The translations under genes and the position numbers were made by a program. Positions 1 to 5,927 of a stretch of DNA of 8,032 bases are shown here, piece after piece. The notes beneath the pieces were generated by a model. The model worked only from the letters and a program-made list of their open reading frames with translations. It did not search any database and had not been told where the DNA came from. Source of the stretch: Bacillota bacterium (GTDB taxonomy: Bacteria; Bacillota; Clostridia; Tissierellales; Sedimentibacteraceae); contig JARBUP010000125.1 in assembly GCA_029239575.1 (NCBI GenBank), positions 1-8,032 of the forward strand, written 5' to 3'. Numbering within the stretch: the stretch's first letter is position 1; every line of letters starts with the position of its first letter.

Positions 1-602
1 ATTTTACGATTAATTGCATTTAATGTGGATTTTATGGTAGAGTCTATTATATTATTTGTTACTAAGGAAGAACCGGTGAGAACATTTTCCTTCCCTTGGT
101 TTATGTATGTTATTGCTGTTAACATTACTTCTTGTCCAGCGATTTTACTTGGTTGAACATCTTCAATTACAAAGCAGTCTAAACCGATTGCTTTTTTTAT
201 TGCATCAAGAGTTGATGTTGCTGCAACTTTTAGTATGTTTTTTTCTGTTCTAATTCCTTCAGCTTCTCCAACATACTCTTTATCTTCATATGTAAATTTA
301 GAACATATTTTAATACGGTCTTGAGTAATTTCATTTGTATATCCATCATAAATAAATCTAAAGTCTGTGTTAACAGATAGATCTTTCATGATTTGAGCAA
401 CACTTATTATTTTATAATCAATATCTAAGTTAAAATTAGATAATAAAGCTGAACGAATGTCTCTTGCAACTTGTTTTGTATGTCTGCTTAAATCAGATAA
501 AACGTGTATTTCTGTGATAGAGTTATATTCATCTGCAACGATTTTGCATGATATGACAGACTTTATATTTGTTAAAAATGACTCAATTCCCTTGAAATCC
601 AT
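1..602 (-). CDS. Conserved protein of unknown function, partial (C-terminus beyond left edge)
   Basis: This is an open reading frame of 200 complete codons that runs off the window edge without a stop, so the protein is longer than seen here. The ATG at 602 is chosen because a GGGGG Shine-Dalgarno run (611-615) lies 8 nt before it; an in-frame ATG at 617 overlaps that run and has no site of its own. The product looks soluble: I see no signal peptide or membrane segment. It appears to have two parts. Residues about 20-75 hold a motif of the form EIHVLSDLSRHTKQVARDI followed by IDYKIISVAQ. Residues about 95-200 hold an alternating strand/helix pattern with YVGEAEGIRTE, KVAATSTLDAIKKAIG and GSSLVTNN...TLNAINRK. 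I have seen similar uncharacterised proteins in Firmicutes and actinobacteria but cannot assign a function. The gene has its own promoter and is downstream of, and on the same strand as, the amidase gene. Confidence 0.8.
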   Translation of the reverse strand, partial: MDFKGIESFLTNIKSVISCKIVADEYNSITEIHVLSDLSRHTKQVARDIRSALLSNFNLDIDYKIISVAQIMKDLSVNTDFRFIYDGYTNEITQDRIKICSKFTYEDKEYVGEAEGIRTEKNILKVAATSTLDAIKKAIGLDCFVIEDVQPSKIAGQEVMLTAITYINQGKENVLTGSSLVTNNIIDSTIKSTLNAINRK

Positions 603-610
603 ACAATGTT

Positions 611-615
611 CCCCC
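611..615 (-). promoter_or_regulatory. Ribosome binding site deciding the start of the left-edge gene
   Basis: A run of five G on the minus strand (within TGGGGGAAC) lies 8 nt upstream of the ATG at 602. The other in-frame ATG, at 617, overlaps this run and is preceded only by AT-rich sequence, so translation from 602 is more likely. Confidence 0.65.
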
Positions 616-630
616 ATTGAATTTATATGA

Positions 631-646
631 TATACTTTTGAGTATA
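631..646. repeat. Small palindrome overlapping the -10 box (possible operator)
   Basis: TATACT and AGTATA form perfect 6-bp arms around a TTTG spacer. The right arm is the predicted -10 element and the left arm covers the expected transcription start. A repressor site is possible, but in such AT-rich DNA a chance palindrome is a serious alternative. Confidence 0.3.
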
Positions 647-669
647 CAACAAATATCGAGCTTTTTCAA
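641..669 (-). promoter_or_regulatory. Predicted sigma-A promoter of the left-edge gene
   Basis: Read on the minus strand, TTGAAA (664-669) and TATACT (641-646) are separated by exactly 17 bp. Each matches the vegetative consensus at 5 of 6 positions. Transcription would start near 634, giving a leader of about 30 nt before the ATG at 602. The -10 box is also one arm of a small palindrome (631-646). Confidence 0.65.
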
Positions 670-690
670 TAAATAAATTGTTTTATTTAT
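669..690. repeat. AT-only palindrome just upstream of the -35 box
   Basis: ATAAATAAA and TTTATTTAT are perfect 9-bp arms around TTGT. The element touches the outer end of the predicted -35 box of the left-edge gene. It could be an operator or an UP-like element, or simply reflect local base composition. It has no T-run or G/C content to suggest a terminator. Confidence 0.3.
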
Positions 691-790
691 CAAATTTTAT
701 ATTTATGTTACAATATTTACAAATACTAACATATTTCTTATAAATACTACAAAAAAACCTATATAAATGTTCAGAGCAGACTATTGACAA

Positions 791-865
791 TGTCATTCAG
801 AACGTAGTGAAGAATCTATTAATTAATTCAAATAATAAGATCCTTCGCTATCACTCAGGATGACA
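791..865. repeat. 75-bp imperfect palindromic repeat, MITE-like dispersed element
   Basis: The left arm (791-817, starting TGTCATTCAGAACG and ending GAAGAATCT) and the reverse complement of the right arm (838-865, starting TGTCATCCTGAG and ending GAAGGATCT) align over about 27 bp with a few substitutions and one extra base. A 20-nt AT-rich loop lies between them. From memory, the pattern TGTCATTCTGAGCG...GAAGAATCT is a dispersed repeat in many Clostridia and other bacterial genomes. No transposase is encoded inside and I see no clear target-site duplication. It lies in the gap between two minus-strand genes and, if transcribed, would fold into a long hairpin that could protect or end the amidase mRNA, although no good T-run follows it directly. 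Confidence 0.75.
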
Positions 866-883
866 AAAATAAAACTTTGTCAT
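860..883. repeat. 8-bp inverted repeat at the right end of the palindromic element
   Basis: ATGACAAA (860-867) and TTTGTCAT (876-883) are perfect arms around an 8-nt AT-rich spacer. The left arm is the outer tip of the 75-bp repeat. The right arm repeats the TGTCAT that begins that element. A matching TGACA also occurs just outside the other tip (785-789). These may be remnants of neighbouring or nested copies. Confidence 0.4.
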
Positions 884-925
884 AAAGCTGATCTTTACAA
901 TCATATAGATTTTTTTGTTTTTATT

Positions 926-1642
926 TTAATTTTGATTGAAATAATTCATTAAGCCGGTGAAAATACCCCATGCTATTTTTTCTTGATATTCATCTGTTAA
1001 TAATTTTCTCTCTTCTTCAGTATTAGATAAAAATCCGCATTCAATTAATACAGTAGGTATTTCTGAATCATCTATTATTTTAACATTTTTTTTAGCTTGT
1101 GGAACTCTTTTGTTATTTTTATCAAGAGTTTCTTTTAAACTTTCCTGAATAGTAAATGCAGCAGCTTTACTTGATGCATTATTACCCTTATAAAATACAT
1201 GGGCACCATAATATTGTTTTTGTGGAAATGCATTTAAATGAATTAATACAGCTAAATCAGCATCAGAATTGTTTAAAATTTTTACTCTGTTTCTAATATC
1301 TGCATTTTTCTTTTCACGTATAGTGTTGGAATCTTCGTCATAAAGTCCTATATCACCATATCTCGTCATTTCAACTTCATAACCACTAACTTGTAGAAAT
1401 TTCATAAGTTTTAGTGAAATGTCTAAATTTATTGGAGCTTCAAGGGTTTCATCTCCAGATGCTCCTTGATCAACACCTCCATGTCCTGGATCAATAACTA
1501 ATTTTATTTTTTTAATTTGATTTTCACTTGGCGCGTCAATTGTTAGAGTTGAATTTGTAAAATAGGAATAAACGTTTATTAAAAGTAGGAGAATTAGAGC
1601 TATTAAAAATATTATATTAATTTTTTTTATCACATTTTCCAT
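926..1642 (-). CDS. cwlD: N-acetylmuramoyl-L-alanine amidase, CwlD-type (spore cortex)
   Basis: This is a 238-residue zinc amidase of the Amidase_3 family, which cleaves the bond between N-acetylmuramic acid and L-alanine in peptidoglycan. CwlD removes peptide side chains during formation of muramic delta-lactam in the spore cortex, which is needed for germination. Residues about 8-29 form one membrane anchor or uncleaved signal, so the catalytic part lies outside the membrane. The family signature is VIDPGHGGVDQGASG (49-63). Expected zinc ligands are His54, Glu68 and His135 (in LIHLNAFP), with the catalytic Glu201 in PTVLIECGFLSN. Length and architecture match B. subtilis CwlD (237 residues). 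The ATG at 1642 is preferred because GGGGG (1648-1652) lies 5 nt before it; the in-frame TTG at 1654 overlaps that site. It is transcribed away from the cobalamin operon. I could not identify a clear promoter, and a sporulation sigma factor is possible. A general housekeeping amidase is the alternative. Confidence 0.85.
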   Translation of the reverse strand: MENVIKKINIIFLIALILLLLINVYSYFTNSTLTIDAPSENQIKKIKLVIDPGHGGVDQGASGDETLEAPINLDISLKLMKFLQVSGYEVEMTRYGDIGLYDEDSNTIREKKNADIRNRVKILNNSDADLAVLIHLNAFPQKQYYGAHVFYKGNNASSKAAAFTIQESLKETLDKNNKRVPQAKKNVKIIDDSEIPTVLIECGFLSNTEEERKLLTDEYQEKIAWGIFTGLMNYFNQN

Positions 1643-1647
1643 AAATA

Positions 1648-1652
1648 CCCCC
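1648..1652 (-). promoter_or_regulatory. Ribosome binding site deciding the amidase start
   Basis: GGGGG on the minus strand lies 5 nt upstream of the ATG at 1642. A longer reading from the TTG at 1654 would place its start codon over this site and add only four residues (M-G-V-F) before the natural Met, so the shorter start is favoured. Confidence 0.65.
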
Positions 1653-1745
1653 AAATATATTCTAATATAATCTTATGATAATTAATCTTGATAATTACAA
1701 AAATATATTAAATTGTCCTAATTAAAAAACTTTTGTTTATGATTG

Positions 1746-1774
1746 TTGACAATAATATCTTTATAATATATAAT
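1746..1774 (+). promoter_or_regulatory. Consensus sigma-A promoter of the cobalamin operon
   Basis: TTGACA (1746-1751) and TATAAT (1769-1774) both match the vegetative consensus at every position and are separated by exactly 17 bp. A second TATAAT at 1762-1767 is too close (10 bp) to the -35 box. Transcription should start near 1781, about 15 nt before the riboswitch aptamer. A full-strength promoter fits a unit whose control is left to the riboswitch. Confidence 0.85.
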
Positions 1775-1795
1775 TCGTATAAACTAAATATTAAT

Positions 1796-1944
1796 AAATT
1801 TGGTAACGAACGTTTTAATAGGGAAAACAGTCTAAGCTGTTACAGCCCCCGCTACTGTGAAAGGTGATAGTGCTTAATGCCACTGTGTATAACATGGGAA
1901 GGTGAGTACTAAATGATCCGATAGTCAGGAGACCTGCCAGGTTT
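1796..1944 (+). promoter_or_regulatory. Cobalamin (B12) riboswitch aptamer
   Basis: The conserved landmarks of the cobalamin riboswitch appear in order. AATAGGGAAAACAG lies at about 1817-1830, CAGCCCCCGCTACTGTGA at 1843-1860, GCCACTG at 1879-1885 and GGGAAGG at 1896-1902. The B12 box AGTCAGGAGACCTGCC (1923-1938) fits the consensus rAGYCMGGAgACCkGCc throughout. The closing P1 helix can be drawn between AAATTTGG (1796-1803) and CCAGGTTT (1937-1944), with two G-U pairs. It senses adenosylcobalamin or a related cobalamin and, from the elements that follow, should end transcription before cbiD when the vitamin is plentiful. The spectrum of ligands cannot be judged from sequence alone. Confidence 0.95.
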
Positions 1945-1953
1945 AATTTTTAA

Positions 1954-2028
1954 AGATATTCGGGAGGATTATCTAAAATAATTAAATTAACAGTTTTTCT
2001 GTTAATATATTGAATTATTAAATCTTCC
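1954..2028 (+). promoter_or_regulatory. Riboswitch expression platform: antiterminator
   Basis: GGAGGATT (1963-1970) can pair along its full length with AATCTTCC (2021-2028), with one G-U pair. The second segment is the 5' strand of the terminator stem, so the two structures exclude each other. Around the first segment, AGATA (1954-1958) and TATCT (1970-1974) can form a short hairpin that holds most of GGAGGATT in its loop, where it might take part in a loop-loop contact with the aptamer. The inferred logic is as follows: without B12 the long-range helix forms and transcription continues; with B12 the segment is held and the terminator folds. Pairing is read from sequence; the ligand-dependent step is inference. 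Confidence 0.7.
1986..2006 (+). repeat. Accessory hairpin inside the antiterminator loop
   Basis: ATTAACAG (1986-1993) and CTGTTAAT (1999-2006) form a perfect 8-bp stem with a TTTTT loop. It lies between the two antiterminator strands and would bring them closer together. It lacks a following T-run, so it is not itself a terminator. Confidence 0.5.
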
Positions 2029-2051
2029 AAGAAAATTGGAAGATTTTTTTT
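2020..2051 (+). terminator. Intrinsic terminator of the B12 riboswitch
   Basis: AATCTTCCAA (2021-2030) and TTGGAAGATT (2036-2045) form a perfect 10-bp stem, extendable by an A-T pair at 2020/2046, around a GAAAA loop. A run of eight T (2044-2051) begins within the 3' strand. It lies about 40 nt before the cbiD start codon and after the aptamer, as expected for transcriptional control of the operon. Its 5' strand is shared with the antiterminator. Confidence 0.9.
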
Positions 2052-2089
2052 ATGACCTAACCAGACGATAATACTCTAAAGGAGTTGTT

Positions 2090-3175
2090 ATGAAAGAATA
2101 TATAATAAAAAATGGTAAAAAATTAAGATGCGGGTTTACAACTGGAACATGTGCCACAGCTGCTGCAACTGCTGCGACTTTAATGATTTTTTCAGGAGAA
2201 GTCGTAGATAATATTTTAGTTAAATTACCAAACGGAGAAAAATTAGCAATTGATATAAAAGATCAAAATTTTAATAGTACAGATGTAAGTTGTGCTGTCA
2301 TTAAAGATGGCGGTGATGATATAGATGCTACTGATGGTATAATGATATACGCTACAGTAAAGCTTGTTGAGACAGAAGGAATACATATAGAAGGTGGGAC
2401 AGGTGTCGGTAGGGTTACACAAAAAGGACTTAATTGTCCTGTTGGAGGTCCTGCAATAAATTCAGGTCCTATAAAAATGATAACTGAAAATGTTAAGTCA
2501 ATTTGCGAACAATATAATTATAATAAAGGAGTAAGTGTACTTATTACTGTACCAGAAGGTGAAAAGATAGCAAAGAAAACATTTAATCCTCACATAGGTA
2601 TCATTGGAGGTATATCAATATTAGGTTCAACAGGAATAGTCGAACCTATGAGTGAAAAAGCTCTTATTGATAGCTTAAAGATTGAGATGAATGTTATAAA
2701 AGAAAAAGGGTTTAATAAACTCTTAGCTTTTCCAGGGAATTATGCACAGTCATTCATTGATAGAACTTTAAATATTAGAGGAGAAAATAGTTTGAAATTC
2801 AGCAATTATTTAGGAGAGGTCTTAGATTACTGTGTTGAATTAGGCTTCGAAGAAATATTGATTGTTGGTCACATAGGAAAAATGGTAAAAGTTGCAGGTG
2901 GCATGATGAATACTCATTCACACAACGGAGATTTCAGAATGGAAATTTTCAGTTGCTATGCAGGTTTGTATAATTCAGGAAGTGAAGTTATAAAAGAAAT
3001 TTTATCATGTGTAACAACTGAACAGGCTCTTGATATTTTAAAAAGAGAAAATATTGAAAAGCAGGTAATTAAGAAAATAAGCGAAAAAGCTTTGTTTTAT
3101 ATAAATAAAAGAATTGATAACAAATTAAAAACGAATTTGATAATTTATTCAAATGACAAAGGAATATTAAATTAA
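2090..3175 (+). CDS. cbiD: Cobalt-precorrin-5B (C1)-methyltransferase CbiD
   Basis: CbiD uses S-adenosylmethionine to methylate C1 of the corrinoid ring after the ring-contraction and deacylation steps of the anaerobic cobalamin pathway. It is cytoplasmic. The protein has 361 residues, normal for the family. The N-terminal signature LRCGFTTGTCATAAATAA (12-29) is diagnostic. Further conserved stretches are GGTGVGRVTQKGL (102-114), PAINSGP (121-127), GIIGGISILGSTGIVEPM (170-187) and the C-terminal IVGHIGKMVKVAGGMMNTHS (258-277). The ATG follows AAAGGAG (2078-2084) at 5 nt. This is the first gene after the B12 riboswitch and terminator and is followed after 12 nt by cbiF. Its presence points to the cobalt-early route, since the aerobic pathway uses the unrelated CobF. 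Confidence 0.96.
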   Translation: MKEYIIKNGKKLRCGFTTGTCATAAATAATLMIFSGEVVDNILVKLPNGEKLAIDIKDQNFNSTDVSCAVIKDGGDDIDATDGIMIYATVKLVETEGIHIEGGTGVGRVTQKGLNCPVGGPAINSGPIKMITENVKSICEQYNYNKGVSVLITVPEGEKIAKKTFNPHIGIIGGISILGSTGIVEPMSEKALIDSLKIEMNVIKEKGFNKLLAFPGNYAQSFIDRTLNIRGENSLKFSNYLGEVLDYCVELGFEEILIVGHIGKMVKVAGGMMNTHSHNGDFRMEIFSCYAGLYNSGSEVIKEILSCVTTEQALDILKRENIEKQVIKKISEKALFYINKRIDNKLKTNLIIYSNDKGILN

Positions 3176-3187
3176 GAGGAGAAAATT

Positions 3188-3949
3188 ATGTTATATTTTA
3201 TAGGTGCAGGTCCTGGAGCAGTGGATTTAATTACAATGAAAGGACACAGACTTTTAACAGAAGCAGATGTAGTAATATATGCAGGTTCATTGGTTAACCC
3301 AGAACTTTTAAATTATACAAAAGAAGGATGTGAGCATTACAACAGTGCTCATATGACATTAGAAGAAGTTATTGAAACAGTTAAAAAAGCTGAAGCTGAA
3401 AATAAAATGACTGTTAGACTTCATACAGGGGATTCAAGTATTTATGGCGCAATAAGAGAACAAATTGACATTTTAAATGAATTAAATATAAAATATCAAG
3501 TTGTTCCAGGCGTTAGCTCTTTTTGCGGAGCAGCAGCTTCTTTAGGCGCAGAATATACATTGCCTAATGTTAGTCAGTCAGTAATAATAACTCGAATGGA
3601 AGGAAGAACGCCTGTTCCTGAAAGGGAAAGTATTCGTTCATTTGCTGCTCATAAATCTACTATGGTTTTATTTTTAAGTTCAAGTTTAACTGAAGAGTTG
3701 TCAAAGGAACTTGTAGCAGGAGGATATGAATCAGATACACCTGTTGCAGTTGTATATAAAGCAACATGGCCGGATGAAAAAATATTTAGATGCACAATTG
3801 AAACATTACATAAAACTATGGTAGAAAATAACATAACTAAAACAGCTTTAGTACTAGTAGGATATTTCCTCGGAAATGATTATGAAAGAAGTGAACTATA
3901 TAATCCTAATTTTACACATGAATATAGAATAGGAAAATTAAATGAATAA
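3188..3949 (+). CDS. cbiF: Cobalt-precorrin-4 (C11)-methyltransferase CbiF
   Basis: CbiF transfers a methyl group from S-adenosylmethionine to C11 of cobalt-precorrin-4. It belongs to the class III tetrapyrrole methylase fold. The protein has 253 residues, a usual length for CbiF/CobM. Diagnostic stretches are FIGAGPGAVDLITMKG (4-19), VIYAGSLVNPELL (29-41), HTGDSSIYGAIREQ (79-92; the family's GDP/S-SIYGA SAM-binding motif), VVPGVSSFCGAAASLG (105-120) and MEGRTPVPERE (137-147). The YAGSLVNPE and TPVPERE motifs separate this family from CbiL, CbiH and CbiE. The start has AGAGGAG (3175-3181) 6 nt before the ATG. The stop overlaps the start of cbiJ by 8 nt, suggesting translational coupling. Confidence 0.95.
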   Translation: MLYFIGAGPGAVDLITMKGHRLLTEADVVIYAGSLVNPELLNYTKEGCEHYNSAHMTLEEVIETVKKAEAENKMTVRLHTGDSSIYGAIREQIDILNELNIKYQVVPGVSSFCGAAASLGAEYTLPNVSQSVIITRMEGRTPVPERESIRSFAAHKSTMVLFLSSSLTEELSKELVAGGYESDTPVAVVYKATWPDEKIFRCTIETLHKTMVENNITKTALVLVGYFLGNDYERSELYNPNFTHEYRIGKLNE

Positions 3950-4688
3950 GGTAAGTATCTGCATTTTCGGCGGCACAACGGAAGGAAGGCAGTTAGCAGA
4001 ATTTTTATCTAATAATAATATAAAGGCAGATTTGTATATTGCCACAGATTATGGTCAACAGTTCATAAATAATTTAAAAAACATTAATGTTTTTCAAAAT
4101 AGATTAAACCAAGATGAAATGGTTGAATTGTTTAAAATTAAAAATTATGACTTTATAGTTGATGCTACTCATCCATTTGCCAAAATAGTTACAGAAAATA
4201 TTATTAAAGCCTCAGCAGATTGTAATAAAAAATATTTAAGGATTATTAGGAACTCAAATGAAAGCAACTACTGTAAATATTTTGACTCAGTAGAAGAATG
4301 TGTAAAATATTTAAACAATAGTAAAGGCAATATATTGCTTACAACGGGCAGTAAGGATCTTGATAAATTTACAGAAGTGAAAAATTATGCAGAAAATATT
4401 TTTGTTAGAATACTTCCCATGATTAACTCATTGAATAGATGCATTGAATTAGGATATTTAAATAAAAATGTAATTTGCATGCAAGGACCAATAAGCGAAG
4501 AATTAAATATTGCAATGATTAATGCTATTAAAGCTAAGTATGTTGTTACAAAGGAAAGTGCAGCATCAGGTGGTTTTGATGAAAAAGTAAATGCATGTAT
4601 TAAAACAAATACAGAATGCCTTGTGATTAGAAAGCCTGAAGAAAAAGGAATGACTGTTATAGAAATATGTGAATTTTTAAAAAGATAG
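3942..4688 (+). CDS. cbiJ: Cobalt-precorrin-6A reductase CbiJ (CobK family)
   Basis: CbiJ reduces a double bond of the macrocycle of cobalt-precorrin-6A to give cobalt-precorrin-6B, using a nicotinamide cofactor. The 248-residue length is normal. Residues 7-20 (CIFGGTTEGRQLAE) carry the glycine-rich nucleotide-binding start of the family. DFIVDATHPFAKIVTENI (70-87) is the strongly conserved family core, followed by LLTTGSKDLDKF (132-143), ICMQGPIS (178-185) and VTKESAASGGFDEK (202-215). The ATG lies within the end of cbiF (ATGAATAA), with AGGA (3931-3934) 7 nt upstream. The gene stands between cbiF and cbiET, so substrate and product steps are encoded side by side. Confidence 0.93.
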   Translation: MNKVSICIFGGTTEGRQLAEFLSNNNIKADLYIATDYGQQFINNLKNINVFQNRLNQDEMVELFKIKNYDFIVDATHPFAKIVTENIIKASADCNKKYLRIIRNSNESNYCKYFDSVEECVKYLNNSKGNILLTTGSKDLDKFTEVKNYAENIFVRILPMINSLNRCIELGYLNKNVICMQGPISEELNIAMINAIKAKYVVTKESAASGGFDEKVNACIKTNTECLVIRKPEEKGMTVIEICEFLKR

Positions 4689-4692
4689 TTTA

Positions 4693-4699
4693 GAAAAGG
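4693..4699 (+). promoter_or_regulatory. Ribosome binding site deciding the cbiET start
   Basis: GAAAAGG lies 7 nt before the ATG at 4707 but only 1 nt before the in-frame ATG at 4701. The spacing favours 4707, which gives a protein starting MKKVYIVGTG, matching where CbiE proteins normally begin. Confidence 0.6.
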
Positions 4700-4706
4700 T
4701 ATGGAT

Positions 4707-5927
4707 ATGAAAAAAGTATATATAGTTGGAACTGGTTTAGGAAGCATGGACTATTTGCATAAAAAAGCAATTGATTTAATAGAGAGTTCAGATTGTTTAA
4801 TAGGTGCAAAAAGAATGATAGAGAGTTTTTCTCATTTAAAAAAAGAATCATACATAAGCATTAACTCAATGGAAATAGTAAACTACATAAAAACAAGCAG
4901 TTTCGCATGTTATTCGGTTTTAGTGTCAGGGGACTCTGGTTTTTACAGTATGTCTAAGAAACTGACAGAAATGCTTTTAGAAGAGAAAGATATTGAAATA
5001 GAAAATATACCAGCTATAAGCTCTCTTCAATATTTCTGTTCAAAATTAAATTTACCTTGGGACAATATTCACTTTATAAGCGCTCACGGAAGAAATACAA
5101 ATATTATTTCAAATATTATGTTTAATAAAACTACATTTTTGTTAACTGGTGGAGATTTAAGACCTGAAAATATATGTAAAATTCTTACAGATAAAGGTCT
5201 TGGGAATTTAAAAATAAGTGTTGGTGAAAACTTATCATATGAAAATGAAAAAATAATAGAAGACAGCGCTGAAAACATTCTTCATTTGAAATTTGATTCA
5301 TTATGCGTTATGATAATACATAATAATGAAGCTCTTGATTATAGTCAAAGCCTTAATTCCATAAGAGATGAAGAATTTATAACAGGAAAAGTTCCAATGA
5401 CTAAAAGGGAAGTAAGATCAATTTCCATATCTAAGCTAAATTTAAAAAGAAATTCAGTTATTTATGATATAGGAGCAGGTACGGGCTCTGTTTCCATAGA
5501 AACTGCTTTGAAATTAAATGATGGTTTATTATACGCCATAGAAAAAAACAAAGAAGCAGTTAATTTAATAAAACAAAATATAAAAAAGTTTAAGGCTTTT
5601 AACATAGAAGTAATAGAAGATAAAGCACCAAATGGAATAGAAAATCTTCCAAAGCCTGACTCAGCTTTCATAGGAGGAAGCAGCGGAAATTTAGATGAAA
5701 TAATAAATGTTTTACTTAAAAAAAATCCTGAAGTTAATATTGTTATAAATACAATAACTCTTCAAAGTTTAAATGAAGCCTTAAATTGTATTGAAAAATA
5801 TAAATTAAAGGATACAGAAATAATAAATATTTCAGTTTCTAAATCAAAAAAAGTTGGTTCTTATAATATGATGATGGGACAAAATCCTATTTATGTAATA
5901 AGTGGCAAAGGAAGTGGCAATAATTAA
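4707..5927 (+). CDS. cbiET: Fused cobalt-precorrin C5,C15-methyltransferase/decarboxylase CbiET
   Basis: One chain of 406 residues combines CbiE and CbiT, which together methylate C5 and C15 and remove the acetate carboxyl at C12, using S-adenosylmethionine. The CbiE part (about 1-205) is a class III tetrapyrrole methylase: KVYIVGTGLGSMDYL (3-17), LVSGDSGFYSM (72-82), IPAISSLQYFCSKL (101-114) and HFISAHGR (122-129). The CbiT part (about 225-406) is a Rossmann-type methyltransferase: GKVPMTKREVRS (227-238), the SAM-binding VIYDIGAGTGSVSIETA (251-267) and FIGGSSGNLDEII (321-333). The same fusion is known as CobL in aerobic producers and occurs in many Firmicutes. In place of the usual GPG motif near the N-terminus this copy has GLG (10-12). 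The start at 4707 is chosen by Shine-Dalgarno spacing. The 3' end overlaps the likely start region of cbiA. Confidence 0.95.
   Translation: MKKVYIVGTGLGSMDYLHKKAIDLIESSDCLIGAKRMIESFSHLKKESYISINSMEIVNYIKTSSFACYSVLVSGDSGFYSMSKKLTEMLLEEKDIEIENIPAISSLQYFCSKLNLPWDNIHFISAHGRNTNIISNIMFNKTTFLLTGGDLRPENICKILTDKGLGNLKISVGENLSYENEKIIEDSAENILHLKFDSLCVMIIHNNEALDYSQSLNSIRDEEFITGKVPMTKREVRSISISKLNLKRNSVIYDIGAGTGSVSIETALKLNDGLLYAIEKNKEAVNLIKQNIKKFKAFNIEVIEDKAPNGIENLPKPDSAFIGGSSGNLDEIINVLLKKNPEVNIVINTITLQSLNEALNCIEKYKLKDTEIINISVSKSKKVGSYNMMMGQNPIYVISGKGSGNN

Noticed and set aside
791..865. Palindromic repeat as a CRISPR unit or a simple rho-independent terminator
   Set aside because: There is one palindrome and no spacer-repeat series, and no T-run follows directly on either strand. 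A dispersed palindromic element fits better.
1643..1654. Extended amidase start at TTG 1654
   Set aside because: The TTG overlaps the GGGGG Shine-Dalgarno sequence that serves the ATG at 1642, so the longer form is unlikely.
1655..1745. Vegetative or sporulation promoter for the amidase on the minus strand
   Set aside because: Several weak AT-rich candidates exist (for example TTGTAA with a poorly spaced -10), but none is better than expected by chance in this composition.
1762..1767. First TATAAT as the -10 box of the operon promoter
   Set aside because: It is only 10 bp from TTGACA. The second TATAAT at 1769-1774 gives the ideal 17-bp spacing.
4701..4706. Extended cbiET start at ATG 4701
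   Set aside because: Only 1 nt separates it from the Shine-Dalgarno sequence; the ATG at 4707 has proper spacing and matches the usual CbiE N-terminus.
3649..5671. Minus-strand open frames of 61-120 codons at 3649-3834, 4385-4747, 5084-5278 and 5462-5671
   Set aside because: Each lies wholly or mostly opposite strongly conserved cobalamin genes, shows no recognisable motif and lacks its own promoter or context. They are shadows of the real genes.
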